From an uncultured Polaromonas sp. (GTDB lineage: Bacteria; Pseudomonadota; Gammaproteobacteria; Burkholderiales; Burkholderiaceae): a stretch of DNA of 17,455 bases. The stretch lies in the NCBI GenBank assembly GCA_946479075.1, contig CAMLDT010000055.1, forward strand, positions 1-17,455, given 5' to 3'. Position numbers and translations under genes: made by a program. This document shows, in pieces, positions 6,627 to 14,900 of the stretch (position 1 is its first letter; every line of letters starts with the position of its first letter). The notes beneath the pieces are model-generated. The model was not told where the DNA came from and did not search any database. It worked only from the letters and a program-made list of their open reading frames with translations.

Positions 6627-9329
6627 ATGCTGCGTGAAGGCCAATCCGCGGTGATCAACCGCGCCGACTACATCGCACCCGCCTACTGGATCGACACCGT
6701 CGATCTGTGTTTTGACCTCGACCCGGCCAAGACACGTGTGCTCAACAAGATGAGCCTCAGGCGCAATCCCGATGTGCCGGCGCAGCCGCTCAAACTCGAC
6801 GGCGAGGAACTCAACCTTGCGCGTGTATTGGTCAACGGCCAGGGCACCTCCTTCCGCATGGAAGGCGACAAGCTGGTGCTGGACAAGCTGCCCGATGCTT
6901 TCGAGCTGGAAATTTTCACCACCTGCGCGCCGGCCAAAAACACCAAGCTGATGGGCCTGTACGTCAGCAACGACTCCTTTTTCACCCAGTGCGAGGCCGA
7001 GGGCTTTCGCCGCATCACCTACTTCCTGGACCGCCCCGATGTGATGGCCAGCTACAGCGTGACCCTGCGCGCCGACAAGACACGTTACCCGGTGCTGCTG
7101 TCCAACGGCAACCTGGTCGAGCAGGGTGAGCTGACCGATGGCCGCCACTTTGCCAAGTGGGTGGACCCGCACAAGAAACCCGCCTACCTGTTTGCGCTGG
7201 TGGCCGGCCAGCTCGTCAGCCGCGAGCAGCGCATCACATCGCGCGCCGGCAAGGAACACCTGCTACAGGTTTATGTGCGCCCCGGCGACCTGGACAAGAC
7301 CGAACATGCGATGAATTCGCTGATGCATTCGGTCGCCTGGGACGAAGCCCGCTTCGGCCTGAGCCTGGACCTGGAACGTTTCATGATCGTCGCCACCAGC
7401 GACTTCAACATGGGCGCCATGGAAAACAAGGGCCTGAACATCTTCAACACCAAGTACGTGCTGGCGAATCAAGCCACCGCGACCGACACCGACTATTCGA
7501 ACATCGAAAGCGTGGTCGGCCACGAGTATTTCCACAACTGGACAGGCAACCGCATCACCTGCCGCGACTGGTTCCAGCTGAGCCTGAAGGAAGGCCTCAC
7601 GGTCTTCCGTGACCAGGAGTTCAGCCAGGACCTCTGCGGTGAAGCCTCGGCCCGCGCCGTCAAACGCATCGAGGACGTCCGGGTGCTGCGCACTGCGCAG
7701 TTCCCCGAAGACGCCGGCCCGATGGCGCACCCGGTGCGGCCCGACAGCTACATCGAGATCAGCAATTTCTACACCGTCACCATCTACGAAAAGGGCGCTG
7801 AGGTCGTGCGCATGATGCAGACCCTGGTGGGCCGCGATGGTTTTGCCCAAGGCATGAAGCTCTACTTCGAGCGGCATGACGGCCAGGCCGTGACCTGCGA
7901 CGACTTTGCGCAAGCGATTGCCGATGCCAACCCGGCCTCCGACCTGGCGCGCCTGTTGCCGCAGTTCAAGCGCTGGTACAGCCAGGCGGGCACGCCGCGT
8001 GTGCATGGCTCGGGTGTGTACGACGCCGCCGCGCGCAGCTACACCCTCACCCTGTCGCAAAGCTGCGCGCCGACCGCCGGCCAGCCGGCCAAGGAGCCGT
8101 TTGTGATCCCGGTCGGCCTGGGCCTGCTGCGCGCCGACGGCGCCGACCTGCCGCTGCAGCTCGACAGCGAAGCCGCGCCGGTGGCCGCGCCACGCACCTT
8201 TGTGCTGACGGACACCAGCCAGACGCTGACCTTCACGAACATCGACGCCGAACCGGTGCCCTCCATCCTGCGCGGGTTCAGCGCGCCGGTGGTGCTGGAG
8301 TTCGACTACAGCGATGCGCAACTGCTGCACCTGCTGGCGAATGACATCGACCCCTTCAACCGCTGGGAAGCCGGGCAACGCCTGGCGGTTCGCAGCGCTA
8401 TCAAATCAATAGCTGCCAGCGCTTATCCGGCGGGGGCTACACCCCTGAATGATGCCTATGTGGAGGCCATGCGCAGCGTGCTGCGCGATCCCGCGCTCGA
8501 CGCGGCCTTCAAGGAACTGGTGCTGACGCTGCCGGGCGAGACCTACATCGCCGAGCAGCTCGACGTGGTGGACCCGCAGCGCATCCACGCCGTGCGCGAA
8601 GCCATGCGCCTGCAACTGGCCACCGCACTGGCGGACGACTGGGCCGTGGTGTACGAAGCCAACCAGGACAACGGAGCCTACACACCGGACCCGCTGTCCT
8701 CCGGCCGCCGCGCACTGGCCGGCATGGCGCTGACGCACCTGTGCCTTGCCGCCACCGCACGCCCTTCGACAGGCTCAGGACATTCGGAAGAATGGCCCGG
8801 CAAGACCTACCAGCGTTTCAAGGACGCCGGCAACATGACCGACCGCTTCAACGCGCTGTCGGCCCTGGTGTCCAGCGGCCACGCACTCGCCGCCGAAGCT
8901 CTCCCCCGCTTCCACGCGATGTTCAAGGACGAGGCGCTGGTGATCGACAAGTGGTTCAGCCTGCAGGCCAGCGCGCCGGATCGCGGCGGCAACATCCTGC
9001 CGGCCGTCAAGCAGCTGATGAAACATGCCGACTTCAGCCTGCGCAACCCGAATCGCGCGCGCAGCGTGGTCAGCACCTTCTGCCAGGGCAACCCGGCCGG
9101 CTTTCACCGCGCCGATGCGGCCGGTTATGTGTTCTGGAGCGAACGCGTGATCGAGCTCGACGCGATCAACCCGCAGGTCGCCGCCCGCCTGGCGCGCGCG
9201 CTGGACCGCTGGAGCAAGCTGGCCGAACCCTATCGCAGTGCCGCCCGCGAAGCGATTGCCCGCGTCGCAGCCCGGCCTGATTTGAGCAAGGACACCCACG
9301 AGGTGGTGACACGCGCATTGGCTGATTAA
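6627..9329 (+). CDS. pepN: Aminopeptidase N (M1 family)
   Basis: This 900-residue cytoplasmic zinc metallopeptidase removes N-terminal amino acids from peptides in the last steps of protein turnover. The substrate-anchoring GAMEN lies at 263-267 and the zinc site HEYFH at 299-303, with the third ligand Glu322 in LKEGLTVF; all are offset by two from E. coli PepN. The C-terminal helical domain is present (FNRWEAGQ, NMTDRF, PNRARSVV). ATG 6627 follows AGGA (6616-6619) by seven bases. The protein is about 30 residues longer than E. coli PepN. Part of the excess is RPSTGSGHSEEWPG (712-725), encoded by a dispersed repeat; a second repeat encodes SAIKSIAAS (590-598). Neither touches the catalytic domain. 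It is followed at 84 bases by fbp, a neighbour I remember from other Burkholderiales. Confidence 0.96.
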   Translation: MLREGQSAVINRADYIAPAYWIDTVDLCFDLDPAKTRVLNKMSLRRNPDVPAQPLKLDGEELNLARVLVNGQGTSFRMEGDKLVLDKLPDAFELEIFTTCAPAKNTKLMGLYVSNDSFFTQCEAEGFRRITYFLDRPDVMASYSVTLRADKTRYPVLLSNGNLVEQGELTDGRHFAKWVDPHKKPAYLFALVAGQLVSREQRITSRAGKEHLLQVYVRPGDLDKTEHAMNSLMHSVAWDEARFGLSLDLERFMIVATSDFNMGAMENKGLNIFNTKYVLANQATATDTDYSNIESVVGHEYFHNWTGNRITCRDWFQLSLKEGLTVFRDQEFSQDLCGEASARAVKRIEDVRVLRTAQFPEDAGPMAHPVRPDSYIEISNFYTVTIYEKGAEVVRMMQTLVGRDGFAQGMKLYFERHDGQAVTCDDFAQAIADANPASDLARLLPQFKRWYSQAGTPRVHGSGVYDAAARSYTLTLSQSCAPTAGQPAKEPFVIPVGLGLLRADGADLPLQLDSEAAPVAAPRTFVLTDTSQTLTFTNIDAEPVPSILRGFSAPVVLEFDYSDAQLLHLLANDIDPFNRWEAGQRLAVRSAIKSIAASAYPAGATPLNDAYVEAMRSVLRDPALDAAFKELVLTLPGETYIAEQLDVVDPQRIHAVREAMRLQLATALADDWAVVYEANQDNGAYTPDPLSSGRRALAGMALTHLCLAATARPSTGSGHSEEWPGKTYQRFKDAGNMTDRFNALSALVSSGHALAAEALPRFHAMFKDEALVIDKWFSLQASAPDRGGNILPAVKQLMKHADFSLRNPNRARSVVSTFCQGNPAGFHRADAAGYVFWSERVIELDAINPQVAARLARALDRWSKLAEPYRSAAREAIARVAARPDLSKDTHEVVTRALAD
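8395..8440. repeat. ATAGCTGC-type comamonad repeat within pepN
   Basis: The stretch contains GCTATCAAATCAATAGCTGC, in which GCTAT and ATAGC can pair around CAAATCA, followed by AGCGCTT and GGGGGCTA. It shares an ordered core with the copy at 4371-4420. It is translated in frame within the C-terminal domain of the aminopeptidase and keeps the frame open. Confidence 0.6.
8765..8787. repeat. TTCGACAGGCTCAG-type repeat within pepN, copy 2
   Basis: This 23-base unit begins TTCGACAGGCTCAGGA and ends TTCGG. It is the in-frame relative of the intergenic unit at 3844-3866. Here it encodes the PSTGSG part of a Gly/Ser-rich loop in the aminopeptidase C-terminal domain. Confidence 0.65.
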
Positions 9330-9334
9330 CCATC

Positions 9335-9390
9335 TGTCATTGCGGACGCGATCCGCCATCCATGGATCCCGGATCAGGTCCGGAATGACA
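9335..9390. repeat. REP-like 56-base palindrome between pepN and fbp
   Basis: The 56 bases from TGTCATTGCGGAC to GTCCGGAATGACA are almost fully self-complementary: 23 of 28 positions pair, with the centre ATCCATGGAT exactly palindromic. Partial relatives lie at 6544-6572 (left half) and 3881-3908 (right half). The structure suits a palindromic REP/MITE-like element. Transcribed, it would form a long hairpin between the pepN and fbp coding regions, where it could affect mRNA decay or readthrough. Confidence 0.75.
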
Positions 9391-9413
9391 ACAAGATAAC
9401 GAGGAGCTTCACC

Positions 9414-10421
9414 ATGTCTTCAAAAGTATCCCTGACGCGTTACCTGGTCGAGCAGCAGCGCATCGACGGTCACATCCCCTCGCAGCTTCGCCTGCTGCTG
9501 GAAGTGGTGGCGCGCGCCTGCAAAAGCATCAGCCAGGCCGTCAACAAGGGCGCGCTGGGCAGTGCGATGGGCAGCGCCCAAAGCGAAAATGTGCAGGGCG
9601 AGATCCAGAAAAAGCTGGACATCATTGCCAACGAGGTGCTGATCGAGGCCAATGAATGGGGCGGCCACCTGGCCGGCATGGCCAGCGAAGAGATGGAAGG
9701 CATTTACGTGGTGCCCAACCGTTACCCGCACGGTGAATACCTGCTGTTGTTCGACCCGCTCGACGGCTCCAGCAACATCGACATCAACGTCAGCATCGGC
9801 ACCATCTTCAGCGTGCTGAAGATGCCTGAAGGTGACCGCGGCGTGGACGAGTCCGACTTCCTGCAGGCCGGCCACAAACAGGTGGCGGCGGGTTACTGCA
9901 TCTACGGCCCGCAAACCACGCTGGTGCTGACCGTCGGCGACGGTGTCGCCATGTTCACGCTGGACCGCGAGCAGGGCTCCTTCATGCTGATCGAGGAAAA
10001 CGTGCAGATCCCTGCCGACACAAAAGAATTTGCCATCAACATGAGCAACATGCGGCACTGGGACGAGCCGGTCAGGCGCTACATCGACGAATGCCTGCAG
10101 GGCAAGGACGGTCCGCGCGGCAAGGACTTCAACATGCGCTGGATCGCCGCCATGGTGGCCGACGTGCACCGCATTTTGTGCCGCGGCGGCATCTTCATGT
10201 ACCCCTGGGACAAGCGCGAGCCCGAAAAAGCCGGCAAGCTGCGCCTGATGTACGAAGCCAACCCCATGAGCTGGCTGATCGAGCAGGCCGGCGGCGCCGC
10301 CACCAACGGCAAGCAGCGCATCCTGGACATCCAGCCCACCAAGCTGCATGAACGCGTGAGCGTGATCCTGGGATCGAAGAACGAGGTCGAGCGGGTCACC
10401 GCTTACCACCTCGGTTCCTGA
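9414..10421 (+). CDS. fbp: Fructose-1,6-bisphosphatase class I
   Basis: This 335-residue enzyme removes the 1-phosphate of fructose-1,6-bisphosphate in gluconeogenesis, and in the Calvin cycle where one exists. Metal and substrate motifs are visible: Glu92-Glu93 in [15 protein letters not shown] (114-121) preceded by LLLF, and the C-terminal GGIFMYPWD, all typical of the class I family. The start follows a strong GAGGAG (9401-9406) at seven bases. The palindrome at 9335-9390 lies just upstream, so any separate promoter would have to overlap it or lie within the pepN end. The TGA stop directly abuts the end of the convergent LysR gene with no spacer. Confidence 0.96.
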   Translation: MSSKVSLTRYLVEQQRIDGHIPSQLRLLLEVVARACKSISQAVNKGALGSAMGSAQSENVQGEIQKKLDIIANEVLIEANEWGGHLAGMASEEMEGIYVVPNRYPHGEYLLLFDPLDGSSNIDINVSIGTIFSVLKMPEGDRGVDESDFLQAGHKQVAAGYCIYGPQTTLVLTVGDGVAMFTLDREQGSFMLIEENVQIPADTKEFAINMSNMRHWDEPVRRYIDECLQGKDGPRGKDFNMRWIAAMVADVHRILCRGGIFMYPWDKREPEKAGKLRLMYEANPMSWLIEQAGGAATNGKQRILDIQPTKLHERVSVILGSKNEVERVTAYHLGS

Positions 10422-11339
10422 TCAGTCTTCGGGCCAGCGCAACTCTGACGCGACATGATCGCGGAACCACATGTGCGCGCCCAGGCGTTCGCTGCGTTCG
10501 TGCCAGACCAGCTCGTACTTCACCGGCTGCAGCGGAAAAGGCGTATCGCGCACTTCCAGGTTGAACTGCCTTGCTGCGGCGAGCGCCAGGCGGCGGGGTA
10601 ACAAGGCCATCAGGTCACACTGTGCCAGCAGGGCTGGAACCGCGGAAAACTGGCTCACCACGAGGCCGACACGGCGCTCAATCCCTGCGTAGCGCAATGC
10701 CGAGTCGGCATAGGTGAAGGCCTCGCCATCCGGCGAAATGGCAATGTGCGCGACCGAACAAAAAGCCTCCAGGTTCCACGGCCGGGTGGCCACGGGGTTG
10801 CTCTTGCGGAACACGCACACATGCTGGTCAGTCCACAACTCGCGCCGCCCGAAGTGCTGGGGCAGCGCATAAAACAGGCCCACACCGAAATCGAGCGTGC
10901 CCTGGGCCATGCGCGACTCGGAATCGCCCAGCGTGCGCGTCACCAGGCGCAGGGTCAGGCCGGGCGCCGCGGCATGCAGGCGGGCGTACCAGTTGGGCAC
11001 CAGCAGGTTCACAAGCATGTCGTTGATCGCCAGCGAAATTCCGAAACTGGCACTGGCGGCGTCAAATGAATCAGGGGCGACGGCGCGTCTGAGCGCTTCC
11101 AGCGCGCCGCTGACTTCCCGCCACAAACCTTCTGCGCGCGGCGTGGGGCGCACGCCATCGGCGGTGCGCACGAACAAGGGGTCCCCGTACCCCTGCCGCA
11201 ACCGCGCCAGCGCATGGCTCACGGCAGGCTGGGTGAGCGCCAGCCGTTCGGCGGCACGCGTGACATTGCGCTCGCGCATGACCATGTCAAAGACCTGCAG
11301 CCCGTTCAGGTCGATTCGTCGGGTGTCAGAGGAATTCAT
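10422..11339 (-). CDS. LysR-family transcriptional regulator
   Basis: This 305-residue protein is a LysR-type regulator. Its N-terminal winged helix-turn-helix spans about residues 8-66: FDMVMRERNVTRAAERL, then TQPAVSHALARLR and GDPLFVRT. The rest is the effector-binding domain typical of the family. It is transcribed in the same direction as, and 25 bases after, the Bug-receptor gene, so it probably belongs to that operon and may respond to the acid the operon handles. Most LysR genes are divergent from their targets, so the downstream position is less usual. I see no good Shine-Dalgarno before ATG 11339. Its stop abuts the fbp stop. Confidence 0.9.
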   Translation of the reverse strand: MNSSDTRRIDLNGLQVFDMVMRERNVTRAAERLALTQPAVSHALARLRQGYGDPLFVRTADGVRPTPRAEGLWREVSGALEALRRAVAPDSFDAASASFGISLAINDMLVNLLVPNWYARLHAAAPGLTLRLVTRTLGDSESRMAQGTLDFGVGLFYALPQHFGRRELWTDQHVCVFRKSNPVATRPWNLEAFCSVAHIAISPDGEAFTYADSALRYAGIERRVGLVVSQFSAVPALLAQCDLMALLPRRLALAAARQFNLEVRDTPFPLQPVKYELVWHERSERLGAHMWFRDHVASELRWPED

Positions 11340-11364
11340 GCACGGCGCTTGGGGAAGAAAGCGC

Positions 11365-12351
11365 CTACTCCATCACGAAGCCGGTCGCTTTCACAACTTT
11401 ACGCCACTTCTCGGTGTCCTCGGCCACGAAACGCGTGAACTGGTCCGGCGTGCCGCCCACAGCGCTGGCGCCGAGCTCCAGCAGCTTCTTCTTTACCTCC
11501 GGCAGTTGCATCACCTCGCGCGTGTCGGCCGCTATTTTGGCGGTCACAGCCGCTGGCAAGCCGGCCGGCCCCATCAGGCCAACCCAGGTGGTGGCGGTAA
11601 AGCCGGGCACCGTTTCTGCAACGGTCGGCACGTCTGGCGCGGTCGGGCTGCGCTCAAGGCCTGTGACGGCCAGCGCGCGCAGCTTGCCCTGCTGAACCTG
11701 CGGCCATACCGCAGGGATGTTGTCAAAGGCCACCTGCACCCGGCCCGACAGCAGTTCGGTCAGCGCCGCGCCGCTGCCCTTGAAAGGCACGTGAACCATT
11801 TCAGTCCCCGTGGCGATCTTGAAAAGTTCGGCCGCCAGGTGCACGGAGCCGCCCGCGCCCGTGCTGGCAAAGTTGTATTTGGTCGGCTCCGCTTTCAGCA
11901 GCGCGATGAATTCCGTCACATTGCGCGCGGGCACACTCGGGTGGACCACCAGCATGTTCGGAAACGTCGCCACCAGCGAGATGGCGCTGAAATCTTTCTG
12001 GCTGTAGCCGAGTTTCGGATTGACGGCAGGGGCGACGGAATGGGTGGACGCCGTGGCCAGCAACAGGGTGTAGCCGTCGGCCGGTGCGCGTGCGACATAG
12101 GTGGATCCGATGGCACCGGTCGCGCCCGCGCGGTTGTCCACCACCACGGGCTGCCCCCAGCGCTCTCCGAGCTTCTGGCCGACGAGCCGGGCAATCGCAT
12201 CGGTCGCGCCGCCGGCGGCAAACGGCACCACCAGAGAAACCGGTTTCGCAGGAAATTTTTCCTGGGCCATGGCCGTCGTGGCCGGCAGTCCAAGCATGGA
12301 GGCCAGGGTGGCCGCTGTCAGTGATTGAAGCAGGAATCGTTTTGAGGGCAT
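11365..12351 (-). CDS. TctC/Bug-family periplasmic solute-binding protein
   Basis: This 328-residue protein belongs to the Bug (TctC) receptors, periplasmic binding proteins that are greatly expanded in Burkholderiales and mostly bind carboxylic acids. The N-terminus (positive residues, a hydrophobic core, AMA|Q at 27-30) is a Sec-type signal peptide. Family marks include PVSLVVPFAAGGATDAIARL, the PVVVDNRAGATGAIG segment, YNFASTGAGGS and PTVAETVPGF. A clear AGGAGA (12359-12364, minus strand) lies seven bases before the ATG. No TctA or TctB membrane subunits are nearby, so it is an orphan receptor that would need transporter subunits encoded elsewhere or act as a sensor. The neighbouring CoA ligase suggests an organic or aromatic acid ligand (inference). 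Confidence 0.93.
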   Translation of the reverse strand: MPSKRFLLQSLTAATLASMLGLPATTAMAQEKFPAKPVSLVVPFAAGGATDAIARLVGQKLGERWGQPVVVDNRAGATGAIGSTYVARAPADGYTLLLATASTHSVAPAVNPKLGYSQKDFSAISLVATFPNMLVVHPSVPARNVTEFIALLKAEPTKYNFASTGAGGSVHLAAELFKIATGTEMVHVPFKGSGAALTELLSGRVQVAFDNIPAVWPQVQQGKLRALAVTGLERSPTAPDVPTVAETVPGFTATTWVGLMGPAGLPAAVTAKIAADTREVMQLPEVKKKLLELGASAVGGTPDQFTRFVAEDTEKWRKVVKATGFVME

Positions 12352-12396
12352 GGGTTTGTCTCCTGTGAATATTGAAATGGGCGGGCCGGCGCCCTG

Positions 12397-13278
12397 TCAG
12401 GCGATACCGAGGTAGGCCTGCGCGTTGTCATGCAGCACCTTGTCCAACACCGCCTGCGAATAACCTTCTGCGCGCCAGTCGGCCAGCACTTTTTCGTAAC
12501 GCAGCACCGGAAAGTCGCAACCGAACATCACCCTGTCCTGCAGCCTTCCGGCAATTTCCTTCTTGAGCGCAGGCGTGAACTGCCGCGGCCCCCAGCCGTG
12601 CAGTTCATACGTCACGTTGGGCTTGTGCAGCAGGATGGCGATCATGTCGTCCTGCCACGGATAAGCCGGCCGGGCGGCGAGAATGCGCAAATCCGGATAA
12701 CGCGAAGCCACATCGTCGATGTGGCGCGGGTGCCCATCGTCAAGCTTGATGCCTGCGCCACCCGGCAGGCCCTGGCCAATGCCTGTCAAACCCGTCAGGA
12801 TCATCACCGGCACGCCCGCATCTGCCGAACGTTGGTAAAAGGGGTCCCACAAGGGGTCGCTGGCCGGCACCCGCGTGACCTGGCCGTTCACCCCGATGCC
12901 CACGAAGCCGGCGTTTGCCGACAGGCAGCGCTCGAATTCAGCAATCGCTTCCTGGCCGCGGCGCGGGTCAAACTGCAGCCAGTGGCCAGCGATCACATCC
13001 GGATGCAAGCGCTGTTGCGCCATGGCGTAGTCGTGCAGTTCGCGCATTTCGTCGATGGGCATGAACTTGGTGATGGACAGGTCGAGGATGGCCTTGACGT
13101 GGTTGGCGCGGAAGTAGTCGGCCTGCTCCTGCTCGGTGAAATAACTCACCGGAGTTTTCCATATCTTCTCCTGGCGTGCCAGCTCCTCCGGGGTGCGAAA
13201 GATGTAGCCGCGGCGCGTGCCCCAGTGCGAATGGCAATCGATGATGTTCATGGGTGTGTCTCTGGATGGTGTGGTCAT
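12397..13278 (-). CDS. Amidohydrolase-2 family metal-dependent hydrolase/decarboxylase
   Basis: This 293-residue TIM-barrel protein belongs to the ACMSD-like amidohydrolases (Amidohydro_2), whose members hydrolyse or decarboxylate cyclic and aromatic acids. It has the HxH metal motif in DCHSHWG (His16, His18), the stretch YELHGWGPRQF, and the C-terminal acid Asp255 in MFGCDFPVL. Where many relatives have a metal-binding histidine before the PW motif, this protein reads LAARPAYPW with Arg203; this may be normal in its subfamily or may change metal binding. ATG 13278 overlaps the ligase stop (ATGA), favouring coupling; ATG 13251 (residue 10) is an alternative. The gene sits between a CoA ligase and a Bug receptor, which points to catabolism of a carboxylic acid whose identity I cannot give. 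Confidence 0.85.
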   Translation of the reverse strand: MTTPSRDTPMNIIDCHSHWGTRRGYIFRTPEELARQEKIWKTPVSYFTEQEQADYFRANHVKAILDLSITKFMPIDEMRELHDYAMAQQRLHPDVIAGHWLQFDPRRGQEAIAEFERCLSANAGFVGIGVNGQVTRVPASDPLWDPFYQRSADAGVPVMILTGLTGIGQGLPGGAGIKLDDGHPRHIDDVASRYPDLRILAARPAYPWQDDMIAILLHKPNVTYELHGWGPRQFTPALKKEIAGRLQDRVMFGCDFPVLRYEKVLADWRAEGYSQAVLDKVLHDNAQAYLGIA

Positions 13279-14726
13279 GCGGCAGGCCGTGTATCGATCA
13301 GGCGCCTGATCTTGGAGGTGGACGACAGTCCGGTCAGGGGGCTCAGTTCGCCCGGGGCCGCAGCCTCAAGCACCAGCTTCACGCCCAGCGCCTCCTTGAT
13401 GCGAACCACCAGTTCCTGCGCCACGCGCTCTGCGGGCTGGCTGGCATCCTTCAGTTCAAAACGAACACGCATGTCGTCACGGCCGGTCGCCGCGTCTCGC
13501 TCCAGCACGCAGATGTATTCGCCGTTGGCGGCGGCATGTTCCGCCACCAGCGCCCCCACCGCCTCGGGAAAGATGTTGGTACCGCGCAGTTTCACCATGT
13601 TGTCAGCGCGCCCGAACAGTTTCGTCAGGCGCCGGTGGTGGCTGCCGCAGGCGCACGGCGCGCCGTCGGCCCAGGACGAGATGTCGTTGCTGTTGAAGCG
13701 GATCATGGGCGCCGCGTGTTTGAACAGGCTGGTCACATACATCACGCCCTTTTCACCGCTGTGACGCGGCGCGCCCGTCTCGGGATCGACAATTTCCACG
13801 TGCATTGCATCTTCAAACACATGCATGCCCGTGCGGTGACTGCAGTCGGAGGCGATAGAGCCGAATTCGTTGGTGCCGTAGGTGTCGTACACGGGGCAGC
13901 CCCACAGGTCTTCGAGCGCTTCACGGTCTTCCAGGCCCAGGTGCGCAATCAGGCCGCGCAAGCCAAGCGAACGCGGGTCAATGCCCATGTCGTCGCGCGC
14001 CACGAGGCCGATGTTGCGCAAGTAGGCTGAAAAGCCCACCAGGAAGTTCACCTTCCACGCCTTCATGATCTCCACCTGCCGGCGTGTCGGCGTCTGCGCC
14101 CCCGAGCCCGTCATGACCGGCACCGCGCCGGTGTACTTCCAGATTCCCTCGCGCGCCAGCAAACCGCCATTGGTCAGCCCGGTGGACAGCGCCACCTGCA
14201 CCAGGTCATAAGGACGCACACCTTGCATGAACAGACGCCTGCCTGTGATGATGTTCATCACCTCACGGTCACGCGGCGTGTAGAGCATGGCGCGCGGCAG
14301 TCCGGTGGTGCCCCCGCTGGTCTGCAGCACCAGCGGCATCGGTGCGTCTCGCGCCGGGTCAATCCCCAGAAAGTCGCCCCATGGCGGATTGCGCTCTATG
14401 CTCTCGCGCAGGTCATGCACCGAAAACGGTGGAATCTCTTTCAGGTCGGCCAGGCAACGCACATCGCCTGGCCTGAGACCGGCCGCGCCCCAATGCCGCT
14501 GGTAAAACGGGATCTGCCAGCCGCGCTCCACCTGCTGAAGCAGGCGTTTCTCCTGCAGCGCAGCGGTGTCTGCCGGCGCAAGCCGGTAGGTGGATTCGAA
14601 GTAGTCGGGCGCGGTAGGGAATTCGGCCCACAGCGCAGGAAAGTCGAGCGACTCGTGATAACGCGGAATGGCTGTCTTGAGCACATCCGGCGGCGAAGCC
14701 GCTGCAAGCGGGGCATGAAGTGTCAT
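13275..14726 (-). CDS. Phenylacetate-CoA ligase (PaaK)-like adenylate-forming enzyme
   Basis: This 483-residue member of the AMP-forming ligase superfamily is closest in layout to PaaK-type acyl-CoA ligases, which activate an aryl or other carboxylic acid with ATP and CoA. Motifs in order are the phosphate-binding TSGGTTGLP (136-144), YDTYGTNEFG (280-289), Asp348 in FNSND, GRADNMVKLRGTNIFP (372-387) and a C-terminal lysine in TSKIRR. Cysteines in APCACG (357-361) recall the zinc-binding loop of PaaK relatives. AGGAAG (14735-14740, minus strand) lies eight bases before the ATG. It is the first gene of the minus-strand operon. Substrate specificity cannot be read from the sequence; phenylacetate itself is unlikely because no paa genes accompany it. 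Confidence 0.88.
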   Translation of the reverse strand: MTLHAPLAAASPPDVLKTAIPRYHESLDFPALWAEFPTAPDYFESTYRLAPADTAALQEKRLLQQVERGWQIPFYQRHWGAAGLRPGDVRCLADLKEIPPFSVHDLRESIERNPPWGDFLGIDPARDAPMPLVLQTSGGTTGLPRAMLYTPRDREVMNIITGRRLFMQGVRPYDLVQVALSTGLTNGGLLAREGIWKYTGAVPVMTGSGAQTPTRRQVEIMKAWKVNFLVGFSAYLRNIGLVARDDMGIDPRSLGLRGLIAHLGLEDREALEDLWGCPVYDTYGTNEFGSIASDCSHRTGMHVFEDAMHVEIVDPETGAPRHSGEKGVMYVTSLFKHAAPMIRFNSNDISSWADGAPCACGSHHRRLTKLFGRADNMVKLRGTNIFPEAVGALVAEHAAANGEYICVLERDAATGRDDMRVRFELKDASQPAERVAQELVVRIKEALGVKLVLEAAAPGELSPLTGLSSTSKIRRLIDTRPAA

Positions 14727-14804
14727 CGATGAGGCTTCCTTGATGGAATGGCCTCAGTCTAGGCAGCCGCCTCCCCGCGTGGATGACCAATTGCTTGGAG
14801 CGAT

Positions 14805-14819
14805 ATGCAGGGAATTCAT
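14805..14819. promoter_or_regulatory. Possible LysR-type operator (T-N11-A)
   Basis: ATGCAGGGAATTCAT is an imperfect dyad with a T-N11-A spacing (T14806 to A14818), 79 bases upstream of the ligase start in the only sizeable gap before the minus-strand operon. LysR regulators commonly bind such motifs. T-N11-A occurs often by chance, so this is only a candidate site for the regulator encoded at 10422-11339. Confidence 0.22.
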
Positions 14820-14842
14820 GGCGGCCTGTAATCAGGCACGCC
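14820..14842. terminator. Hairpin between the M20 gene and the ligase operon
   Basis: GGCG-GCCTG (14820-14828) pairs with CAGGC-CGCC (14833-14842, one bulged A) around the loop TAAT. Followed by CTTTTGCTT it looks like an intrinsic terminator on the plus strand. However, the genes on both sides are on the minus strand, where no T run follows the stem. It may still weakly end the M20 transcript. Confidence 0.35.
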
Positions 14843-14900
14843 CTTTTGCTTCTATCTTCTGCTGACCTTGATGAAGGCCGGCTCGCTGGCCGCGCATGCT

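Noticed and set aside
7263..8378. Minus-strand open frame opposite pepN (371 codons)
   Set aside because: It is antisense to the catalytic and middle domains of aminopeptidase N, with shadow composition.
9420..10409. Minus-strand open frame opposite fbp (329 codons)
   Set aside because: It is antisense to a clear FBPase. Long antisense frames are common at this GC content.
12430..13764. Plus-strand open frame opposite the amidohydrolase and ligase (444 codons)
   Set aside because: It crosses two well-supported minus-strand genes and has no protein family signature.
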